Notes under the pieces: model-generated | What the model was told of the DNA's origin: nothing | What the model saw: the letters and a program-made list of their open reading frames with translations, nothing else | Database searches by the model: none | Program-made: the position numbers and the translations under genes | Assembly (NCBI GenBank): GCA_018350325.1 | Contig: JAEVLN010000003.1 | Coordinates: 2,947,101 to 3,011,100 of the forward strand | From: Globodera rostochiensis | Lineage: Eukaryota; Nematoda; Chromadorea; Rhabditida; Heteroderidae | Length of the DNA: 64,000 nucleotides | Direction of reading: 5' to 3' | In this document: piece by piece, positions 21,594-31,200 of the stretch | How positions within the stretch are numbered: position 1 is the first letter of the stretch | How the letters are laid out: each line of letters begins with the position of its first letter

Positions 21594-22672
21594 CGGCGAT
21601 CGTTTCAGTGCCCACACTTCAGAACGCACATTTCAGTGCCCACACTTCAGTGCCGGTACACTTCAGTGCCGGTACACTTCAGTGCCGGTACACTTCAGTG
21701 CCGGCACACTTCAGTGCCGAACACTTCAGTGCCGGTACACTTCAGTGCCGGTACACTTCAGTGCCGGTACACTTCAGTGCCGGCACACTTCAGTGCCGAA
21801 CACTTCAGTGCCCACAACTCAGTGCCCATTATAAATGCGACATTTCAGTGCCAGCATTGTTTTTTTCTGAAAAAAATGCAGGAATCGCGACCAAATATAT
21901 TAATATTTTGTTCCGCTTAGAATTTTAAAGTAAATAAGGTTCTATTTCAAAAACATTGTCATGAAATTTTAAAATTGAGAAGGTTCAACATTTTGAATCT
22001 TTTTACAGATATTTTAAGAATTCTGATATTTGGACGTGAAAAGACGCGGAACATGGCACACCAAATCAATCACCTTTACGCAGATGGAACCTTTTCCATC
22101 TCTCCGACTCTTTTTTCACAGGTTTACGTCCTAAGCAGAAGGTGACGGACGTGGCCCTTGCGAAGTTTGAGGCCGGACAGGATCCACCAAAAAGAAAAAA
22201 AGAAGATCGCTTGGCTGGTGAACGAATTCTGAGACTCGTTCAAACGTATATTCCCTTTGATAATGCTATCAATCACGCTCCTGATCACGAATATGCCAAC
22301 CTCCAAAATATCGACCCTTACTTTAATATTATCACCTTCCTCACCGGAATTTCTCGCAATTACCTGATGGACGCCTGAATTTTTGTTGATTGTTGTTATT
22401 TTTCCCTTATTTGTTGATTTATGTTAAACTATCGTTAAAATAAAAATTAGTAAAAAGTAGAATCAAAATATTAATATATTTGGTCGCGATTCCTGCATTT
22501 TTTTCAGAAAAAACAATGCTGGCACTGAAATGTCGCATTTATAATGGGCACTGAGGTGTGGGCACTGAAGTGTTCGGCACTGAAGTGTACCGGCACTGAA
22601 GTGTACCGGCACTGAAGTGTGGGCACTGAAGTGTGCGTCTCTGAAGTGTGGGCACTGAAATGATGCGTACCG
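21594..22672. mobile_element. Internally deleted MULE with tandem-array inverted ends
   Basis: A 12 bp perfect duplication TCCTTTTTTCGG flanks the element (21582-21593 and 22673-22684). The ends are inverted: left arm about 21594-21910 and right arm about 22468-22672, each a run of 15-16 bp units (CACTTCAGTGCCGGTA or its complement), with matching inner borders (AAATGCAGGAATCGCGACC). The interior encodes transposase remnants (see 22053-22378). MULEs make 8-12 bp duplications and carry long terminal inverted repeats, which fits. No complete transposase is present, so the copy is non-autonomous. Confidence 0.8.
22053..22378 (+). pseudogene. MULE transposase remnant
   Basis: The first part reads LYADGTFSISPTLFSQVYVL, the DGTF block typical of the MULE transposase core. 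Shortly after (22142-22378) another frame reads a basic segment PPKRKKEDRLAGERILRLV and ends FLTGISRNYLMDA plus TGA, which resembles the usual C-terminal end of these transposases. The catalytic middle and the zinc finger are missing, so the two ends have been joined by an internal deletion with a frame change. Confidence 0.6.
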
Positions 22673-22799
22673 TCCTTTTTTCGGAGTTTCACATCTTTCA
22701 TAGATGCCTCGGCGATATTATTTGGATAGAGTTATTATTGGTTTCGTTTGTATTTCATTTAAGTGTGTTTTCATCGGTCGGGTTCGTTTCGGCGCCGAC

Positions 22800-23150
22800 A
22801 AGTTTGAAACGTTATAACTTTTTGTTTATTTGACCAAACCAAACATTCTTGGTATCATTTGAAAGCACCATGTCTGTAGATGCTATAATAGAAAAGAGCT
22901 AAGCGATTCGACTTAAACAAAGGAAGTTATGAGTCACCGCGCCAAACTGTCACGAAAAATGGCAATTTTCACACGTTTTAAGCTATAACTTTTTTTCGAA
23001 AAGACGAATCGGTTAGCTTTAGCTTGATCACAGGTTCAGCATTCTGAGAGCTTTTGTATGATACCGATTTCATTTGGTTTGCTTTCTTAATAACTATGTT
23101 ATGACTGATCGCGCCGAACTGAGCGGATCCGGTTTTCATTTGGGTTGGAA
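22800..23150. repeat. Repeat with ATAACTTTTT and GATACC/GGTATCA core
   Basis: Starts AACGTTATAACTTTTTG, contains GGTATCATTTGAAAGCAC and, inverted, GAGCTTTTGTATGATACC, so it is loosely palindromic. It is a member of the foldback family seen at 4722, 30735, 42655 and 51148. Confidence 0.45.
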
Positions 23151-23440
23151 AGTAAAGCTTATAAGAAAGCGGAGTGTTTAAATCCCGGACCGGAAACCCC
23201 GAAAAGTACGACGGTATGCCAATTTCTGTTTTGTTTTCTGATTTTACACGTTTTACAAATGTTGTTTATCGTTTTCAATTTTAAACTATTGCCTTTCGAT
23301 GCAAAAATCTGAGCCAAATTACGATAACGGGAAACACGCCATACAGAGGGGACAAAATGTTGAGGAAAACCTTCCATACACTTTTTTATTAAAATAAATA
23401 CATAATAAATAATATATATATGAGGATTATTTTCAACCCT

Positions 23441-24995
23441 CTAATATTCTACTCTCTGTTTTTGTGAGATTTCTTTCCTGCCCAAATAGGTTGAAATCGC
23501 TATAAACATGCGCTGAATGGCTTCTTCTTCTTCGTCTACGTCCCTGTAGTCGTCGCTGCTCCGTTCTCTTTTCTCGACTTGAAATATGAGCAAATTGTAA
23601 TGTAAGGAGTAAGACGGAAAGAATTGCTTCTTTTTTAATTCTTCGGTTTTGTGAGAGTTTTCCTTACCCAAATGGGTTGAGTCGTCCAGAAGCATTTGCT
23701 GAATGGCTTCTTTCTCGTCTACTTCGTCGATGTTCAATTCAAAAAGGGCTCCCATGAATTGAGTGTCCCTGACTGAAAGAATCAGTTTTTGAAATAAAAG
23801 GGACCAATGGAAATTCCAAATCATCTCAATTAGTTGAAGCCCATAATAATGCCTTTTCGCGCAGCTTTGGCCTCCGCCTCTTTCCACGCCCGAATTTCAT
23901 TTGCATATTTTCGCTTCCATTCCGCCATTTCTTTGTGATAGGCCGCAATATTGTTTTGGGCCTGGTCAACATATGGCTACAAATTGTGGAGAGATTAGTG
24001 CCTATTCCAAAAAAATAACTTTACTCCATCGCTCCCCAAAAATGCTAAAATCAGTGATATTGAATCAACACAATATGTATGAAGTCAGGAAAGTGTCAAT
24101 TTTACAATTTTTTAGTTTGGGAGAAAAAGTAACAAACAAAAAATGGCACCTTCTTTTCGGCATCCGTCATCTGTCGCCACTGTTGGCCCGTCTCGGCGAC
24201 AAATTTCTTTTCTTTATCCTGCGTTTTGATTGGTTCCGTTTGCTTCTCAAAGCGTTCTTTCATGAAAAGCATATACGATGACAACGGTTGCTTTGGGCGG
24301 TTTGTTTCCGAATGAAACTAAAACATACAAAATCGTAAATTAAACGACTTTAAATTATTTAGCATTCGAAAAATGCGACAAAACCTTTTGCAGCTTCTTT
24401 TTCATTTGCAATCTTTGAAGTTTGTTCCTTTTCTCGATATGTTTATCCCACAAATCTTTCTTCTCTTCATTTGTGAGCTTTTCAAAATTGTCCCTCAACT
24501 CGTCGCCGATCTTTTTTGCACGTTTAGAGTAATTCTAAACATTGTATAATGAGTGGGTTTGGCCTCATTAACTTGATGATGACAACCTGCTTTTCGTCCT
24601 CACTCAAACTCTTCCAATTTGTCGAAACAATTTTCAATAATTTTGGGTCTCCACTTTGCCCCGCCAGTTGATCCTTCGTAAAAAGTGCAAAAGGTTGTGG
24701 CGCGTTGTAGCCGGATGGAAGCCGACCGGGAATCTGCTTGGGAACAGACGACTGATCAAGACTTGTCGAGAAATTTGTTACGCTAAATGAAATTCACTTG
24801 GCCACAAATTGGTACCATTTTTCACTTCCAACCAAAAAACAAATGTTTTAACCCAACCCTTGCCATTTCTTTAGATTTTAAGCCCAAAACCAAATTTACT
24901 TACTCAGTAAGCGCAAAAAAGCGGGCTTCAGCGCCGATCAAAAGTCGACCAAACTTTTTGCAGAGCCATTTTTTGTTTTCATAACCTTTGTACAT
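23441..24995 (-). CDS. Two-HMG-box protein (TFAM/HMGB-like), copy 1
   Basis: Seven minus-strand exons: 24995-24904, 24782-24587, 24534-24385, 24317-24150, 23976-23853, 23772-23668, 23577-23441 (TAG), 323 residues. HMG box 1 spans exons 2-3 (from LPSGYNAPQPFALFTKDQ to KKDLWDKHIEKRNKLQ) and box 2 exons 4-5 (RPKQPLSSYMLFMKERFEK to WRQMTDAEKK, then PYVDQ). HMG boxes bend DNA; two boxes after a short basic N terminus fit the mitochondrial factor TFAM or HMGB proteins, and the N-terminal FGRLLIGAEARFFA could be a targeting peptide (inference). The C terminus is acidic (DDYRDVDEEEEAIQ). The intron between 23853 and 23772 uses a GC donor (AAAAG|GCATTA); without it the frame hits a TAA. It is an inverted paralogue of the gene at 39.9-41.5 kb with almost identical exon lengths. 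Confidence 0.85.
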
Positions 24996-25009
24996 TCGCC
25001 CAAATAAAA

Positions 25010-25553
25010 TTTAAAAGAATACCAAGTAAAAATAATATTGCTTTTAAAAGCATATTGCAACGGAAAAGGGAATATCTGCAGAGCCAATTAAAGCGCAGGC
25101 TTTAGTAAGCTGTCCGGACGCAAAATGGTTGAATTAAATTTAGATTCTCGACAAAATTTATCGCTTTGAGCGGGAAATTCTGGGACTTCCCGGGAAATTT
25201 TGGAAGATCTAAAATGCCAGCTCAGTCTAAGGATTTTTGAAAAAATTTTGAATTTTTTGCCAACGAATCGAAAGTTCTGTGTTAAACCTTGGAAAGAAAG
25301 CTGTATCTGCAGAACCAATTAAAGCTCAGGCTATAGTTTAGCCTGGGTTGCGATCTCAAAATTTTTAAAGCAGAATCAGAAAATCCACGCCTGGATCCAG
25401 GTCCAGGTCGGTCTCTAATGAATTTGTTTTTCAACTTAATTTGCAAACTTTTATTCATGCCATTACTTCTTTAAATAATTCCATTTTAGATTTCGCCACC
25501 ATATTTTACAGTTTTACATTTTTGGAGAAAGGACCACACATTGGAATTTAAAA
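25010..25553. other. Promoter side of two divergent genes; short repeats
   Basis: Lies between the minus-strand HMG gene and BAF on the plus strand, so probably holds both promoters. Two related copies of TCTGCAGA(G/A)CCAATTAAAGC occur at about 25075 and 25305. No motif could be assigned. Confidence 0.4.
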
Positions 25554-26358
25554 ATGTCCACATCGTTGAAGCACAGAGATTTTGTTGGGGAACCAATGGG
25601 CGACAAAGAAATTACTGCGATTGCCGGCATTGGCCCGGTTTATGGGAAAAAGTTGGAGGACAAGGTCTGTTCAATAATTTGAGTAAATTTTTGTCAAGAT
25701 TGTAGTGGATGATTAAAGTCCGTTCCTCACCGAACTCTCTCAAAAAGAAGAAGAAAAATAGCTTTTTTGAGAATTTAACCAATCCAAAAAGCCTTAAAAA
25801 TTTCTAGATTTTTTAAAACTTAAGTTGGCTTCTTTGCCCAGGAGGACCTTTTCTGGGCGCGCATACACATCCTTAGTTAATAATTTAAAAACTCAAGCTA
25901 ATTTTTTAGGGCTTCGACAAGGCCTACGTGCTTTTTGGCCAGTTCCTGATCCTGAAAAAAGACAAGGAATTGTTTACCGAGTGGCTAAAGGAGGAGGTCG
26001 GGGCCAGTTCACAACACGCGCACGGTGAGAGTAGAAAGAGATGGTGTCCAACAAAGGCGTAGCCGGGAGGGGGGGGGGGAGGCCGTGGGGCTCTGGCACC
26101 CCTTTTTTTGATAAAAAACCCATATGGGGGAGAGCCCCTTTTTTGTTTTGCAATTGGACCAATTTAAAAGGAATTGCATAATTCGAAAAATTCCTTAACA
26201 AAAATGGAGTAAAACGAAAAAAAATTCACCATTTTAAGTTCTGAAACCCGAGGTCTGGCTACGCCCTTGATGGCTCCAATGTGTTTATTCTTTTATTTTG
26301 TATTGTTTTTTTAGCATGCTTTAACTGTCTGGAGGAATGGGCCGGGCAGCACATCTGA
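25554..26358 (+). CDS. baf-1: Barrier-to-autointegration factor (BAF)
   Basis: Three exons, 25554-25664, 25910-26024 and 26315-26358, give exactly 89 residues, the universal BAF length. BAF is a small dimeric protein that bridges double-stranded DNA, binds LEM-domain proteins and lamin, and is needed for nuclear envelope assembly. The N terminus [18 protein letters not shown], the helix-hairpin-helix [39 protein letters not shown] and the end [13 protein letters not shown] align along their whole length with animal BAF. Splice sites are GT-AG with phases 0 and 1. Single copy; no oddity. Confidence 0.97.
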
Positions 26359-26599
26359 TAGTGTTTTTTGGTCTCTTGTCAACACATTTCGTTTCAATTT
26401 TAACTGAAATTTTTTTTGTGTAAATTTTTGTTTCTTTTGAAATCTCTTTGTTATGAATTAATGCAATTTATCAATTAATCATGAAACTTTTTTCTCGACC
26501 GCTCCCATTTTTTCTAATCGGAAGTTTTTGTTGTGGAGAGATGGCTTCGATCGTTTGGCGACCCGCTTCGTTTCTCGGTTAGCTTTTTGACAATAAATT

Positions 26600-27046
26600 T
26601 TGGGAATTCTTTTTTTGGGAAAACGAGTTCTGCCGAACGCGTTAGTTGGCGATGATTATAATACAGCAATTGGGGAGGGAAAGTGCAGAGTCTTCTGCCT
26701 GGACGGATCCATCCGTTTGGTCCTCCGGTTAACGGATTCTTTTCCCGATGATCCACGGTCTAATCTTCTCTCTGAGCCAACGATTAAAACAATTTTTTTT
26801 TTAAATATGTAAAATGCCAAAAATTGTTGCTTATTTTCTTATTCAAGGTTGACGACATTGGCTGTCCCTTCGACCTACAAACAACTGGTTCATCTCTTTT
26901 TGGATGCTCACTTTTTGATCGCCAGCGTTGTTGACGAGTTAAAGCCTGTCGGGATCCCCATCAACCTCCCAAAGTTTCGGAACCGAGACCTTAAAATTTT
27001 CGTAAATCGGAATTCCGTCCCCAAAAATTTCGAATCGGATTTTTGA
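26600..27046 (+). CDS. Hypothetical protein, two exons
   Basis: An open frame up to 26808 (AAT AT|GTAAAA) joins in phase to 26848-27046 (acceptor TTCAAG) and ends TGA. The peptide has GDDYNTAIGEGKCRVFCLDG in the first part and STYKQLVHLFLDAHF in the second, then drifts into low-quality sequence rich in FRNRD/SVPKNF that looks non-coding. A possible upstream exon (ATG at 26542) has a weak acceptor. No family recognised; it may be a fragment. Confidence 0.28.
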
Positions 27047-27049
27047 GTC

Positions 27050-28250
27050 CTTAAACTTTGCGGATGTTTCGGAAATCGGGTTCCGTCCGACCCCAAACTG
27101 TCGACTTTATTCCCACCGGGGCCGGACCGGGACCCCCGACACCATTTTTACCATACAAGTCTCAATCCAAATCTAATAAATCCTTTCAAAACAAGCAAGC
27201 CTAGAAGTTTATCAATAAGCAAGGTTATGCACCAAAATAAAAGCAAACAGCAAAGCCCAAAAGAGTAAGATTATTCACTACAATTGTCTTCATCAAATCG
27301 ATGAACATTCATGGCTCAGTGGTTCACGTCGTCGTTCGATTTGCTTATTGAATTGGATGCGTCGGTTCAAATCCCTCACATTGTGCGATGATGACACAAA
27401 CATAGAGCCAATTCTTTGATGAAAGTCTGTGATATTATCAATGATAGGGCTGAGCACAATTCCCGTTAAATATTTTTTGAAAATATTTAAAATTATATAT
27501 TTGAAAGTACGGATTTATTAAAGCGCGAATTTAGCTTCTTCCGTTTTCAGTTGCCGTAAAAAAGAAAAATTCGACGAATGCAACCCAATTTGAGCTGTTT
27601 GCTTTCCGGTAACCGCAGTCAATTTTTTCGTTTTGCTTTCGTCCCGTAGAGACCAATTGGAAATTCAAATGCAAAATAATTCAAAAAACATTTGTTTGAA
27701 TTTGCTTGAAAAAAAATTGAATTGTGAAATTGTAGAAACCGATTTGATTGGAGTTTAAAAAAATAGCGAATCACCCATCGGATATTTTTTTTTTGCATTT
27801 TCTCAGTTTCAATAATAAAATGTGTTTAAATTAAATGAACAATAAAATGGAAACGGAGGGCATATTTTATTTCTGCGGGGACATTTCATGTGGTTGGCGG
27901 TGCTGTAGTTGTGCATGCCCGCCGTTGGCTTTGGCGCGAGCTTGGCGAAAGCGGCACGTTCAATTCAGTGCCGGGAGGGAAAAGCATCTTCGGGTGCTGG
28001 TGCGGACTGCACGGGGACACACTCAGCTGTGAGGCACGACTTTCATTCGCTTCCTGCCGGGGTTCAGAAGTGTCATATTGGCACAAAATGTTTCGAAATT
28101 ATGCGAAAGGGTTGAAGGGACCGGACGACGGACACACTAGAGCTTGGAATTTGAAATTCCCAGAGGATCAAGATTGGAAAATGACAAGGATCCGGGATCA
28201 GAATAGATTCTGATTTGCAAGACACACACAACATGTTAATAACAAAAGTT
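27050..28250. other. Intergenic; one tRNA-like stretch
   Basis: 27310-27380 contains TGGCTCAGTGG and, about 50 nt later, GGTTCAAATCC, good matches to RNA polymerase III A and B boxes, but the stems do not fold into a cloverleaf, so it is probably tRNA-derived repeat. 27890-28213 is open on the plus strand without homology that I can see. Confidence 0.35.
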
Positions 28251-28251
28251 A

Positions 28252-31200
28252 TCATAGAAAGTCCTGTTCGTGCTTCAGCAGTGTCCAAGTTCTAATGGGC
28301 GCAAATGTTCGGGGATGCCCGGAGGTCATGTTGGGCATGCCCTTGGGTTGGGGCCACGTCGGGCAAGCCTTGAGGGCCATGCCGGACATCATACCCTGGG
28401 GGCCATCGGGCATATCCCTGCCTTAGGACATCACTTACTCTGTTGGTTTCGGATGTTTCGCTCATTGACAGCTTTTCTCCAAAAATGAGGCCAATTTTCT
28501 TGCACAACCGCGAGGACATCGCTTCGGGGAAGAGACACACCTTCAATTAAAAAAATTGATTTTTTTAGTTTGGAAATTTTATTTATTTTTTTGTTCACCT
28601 CTCCTTTGGTAGAGGTTATGGCACGAAAAGGCATTCGGCACCTAAAAATGTTGGGAAATAATAATTTAATTTAAACAAAAATAGCAAAAAATAAATAACC
28701 GTTGCCGTGGACTTTGGCGTGAAACGCTGCGAATGTAAAAGTCCAAATAGGTCGTTTTGTACTCCACAAAGTTGATTCGTTGTTTGCTGCGCTGAATTTT
28801 TTTTGTTTGTTATCGGATATAATACCGAAGCAAATTTTTCTTTGTTTATATAAATCAAAATTATTATTTCAAATAGAGGTTAAATCAAAATTTAATAAAT
28901 TTTAAATTCTATATTATCTATTCCTTGATATTTATTATGAAATGGAATAGATTTGAAATTTAGAAAACCCGAACCCTGACAGTCCCACCCCCGACCCCGC
29001 TATTCAACCCCGACGTCTGGGTGAGACACCCCTAGTTTAAATTAATCAATTAAAAATATTTTACCAAAATTGTTATAAGTTTAAATTTGAAACTATTCTA
29101 AACCGGATATTCCATGTTGTTCAGCCCCTTGAGCAGCACCAAAATGTGCTCGTCCAATTGCGCAGTGCGATAAATGTATTTGCGGATGGCACGGATTTGG
29201 CTTGCCTTTGGCATATTGTTTTTTTCATGTTTTTAATTCAAAAAATTTAAATAATTTACAAGCGATTCCTCTCGGTCGTGACAAATGTCGAGCAATCGTA
29301 TTTTCCTCAAATTGTAATAGGCCGTGTCGATTTCGTCTGCCTGGTATTCACCTGAACACATTTTGGTGGCTTTGTCTCCTCATCAAGCAGTGTTTTGTTT
29401 TGATCGAGAATTTCAATTTTTATGGAAATTGGCACAAGACTGGGCCGGAAGGCCCCAAATGTGGCACAAGACTGGGACCGGACCGGCGCCAAAAGGCCCG
29501 CGCTGGCTGTACTCGGCCAGCAGGCGCTTTCACCGGTCCCTGACAATCCGCGTTGTGAAATTATCACATAGAATTTCCACAAAAACTGATTTTTTGGGCA
29601 AAGTTTGCCGTCATCGGATTGCATTTTTGAGATAAATGCCATCCATTCCAGAAGGCCCGCCGCCTGCCTGCCCGCCTCACTTTGCAGGAATAGCACCACG
29701 CGAATGGAATCGTTGTTCCTGCTGAAGCCAACGTCGACGAACAGCTGGCGCACCGTGCGGGGAAGGTCCGCGTTGTACGGTATCTGATCAGTGAGTTAGG
29801 TCATATTTGTGTGTACTGTAAGGGCCAATAATCGATGTACGAATTAGTATGTGCTAATTAAATAATGAATTCTGTTCCTAATTGGTGGGAGGTGGGGGGG
29901 CAAAATGTAATAAACAGACAGTCAACAAAATCAAAAAACGGATGAGACGGAGTTAAGCCGGGGTTTTGAAAGACATCAAAGTAGAGCCCGGGTGAGAGTT
30001 TCATATTGTCGGGATCCCGAAAAATGCCGCATTTTCCTTTAGTTCCAAAAAAAACTCCAAAATGTTTGGGCGGCCTACCATACCGAGACCCCGTAACCCA
30101 AAAATCTTGACGGGATGTTGTCGGAATCCCGAAAATGCCGCGTTTCTCTTCCAAAATGCCAGAAATTGCGGCACTCACCTTCAGGTCCAGCTTCACCACC
30201 CTTTTCTGCTTGCGAAAATATTTGAGGAAGGGCTCAGCGCTAAATAAAACACAATAATAATTTGAATTTTAATAAATGCACATTTTTCACTTTCTCACCA
30301 ATCATGGTACGCCTCCAGCCTTTTCTGAAAATAAAAAAATAATTTTAAATTTGGTAAAAATCCATTTTTTTTTTGCTCACTTCCAATCGGCCTTTGTCCG
30401 CTTCGTCCTGGACAAATAGAAAGATGAATTATTTGATCATTTTAAAAGTTATTTAAATAAATTAAAAAATTAATATTTTTATTCATTTTTTCATTCAAAA
30501 TTTTGGCCCACCACTCCGCGCGTGAAATTGTCCGCGTCTTCCTTCTCTTTGGCTTTTGTGGAAGACGACGACGCTGAGGAGGAGGAGGAAGAGCGCGTAA
30601 GGCCGGAAGAACTTCCGCCTTCTGACATTTTTAAATAATAAATTTTTATTTAAATTAATGCGACAAATTTCCCCCCCCCCCCCCCGGCGTTACCGAACCG
30701 CGAATCCTGACACCGGCCCGGACTGTCGTAATAATTGCTTCAAACCGATTCAGACATTTGAAAGCTCTCAAAGTAAATGAACTCTTATTAAGCTAACTAA
30801 GCCTTTACGATTGGATAAGTCTCAAAAAAGTTATACCAAAAAACCCAATTTTGTCGGGTTTCTGGCCATAACTTTTTTGAGATTTATCCAATCGTTAAGG
30901 CTTAGCTTAATAAAAGCTTCATTCTTTGAGTGCTTTCAAATTGCGTTGAGAATGTCTGAATTAGTGAAGGTTCAACTGAAAGTTATTACGACCGGGCGCC
31001 GGTGTCTGGGGATTTTTGGTCCGTACGCCAAAATTTACCGAGCAATTGATGCTCCTGGGAGATGAACAACTCCAAGGCGAACAAAACATTGTGCTAAAGA
31101 ATATTTAGTTTAAATACAAATTTTAAAATGTTTTTTACCTTTCGATCGAACTCATCCAACCGTTGGCTGTGGTCCCCCATTTTGAAGGCATTCGATTTGA

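Noticed and set aside
21594..22672. CRISPR-like array (regular short repeats)
   Set aside because: The repeats are contiguous without unique spacers, the genome is eukaryotic, and the arms are inverted with a target duplication.
27305..27385. tRNA gene on the plus strand
   Set aside because: A and B boxes are present but acceptor and T stems fail to pair.
28270..28440. Glycine/proline-rich collagen-like stretch on the minus strand
   Set aside because: It lies in an apparent intron between a good donor (28438) and the last short exon; no regular GXY pattern.
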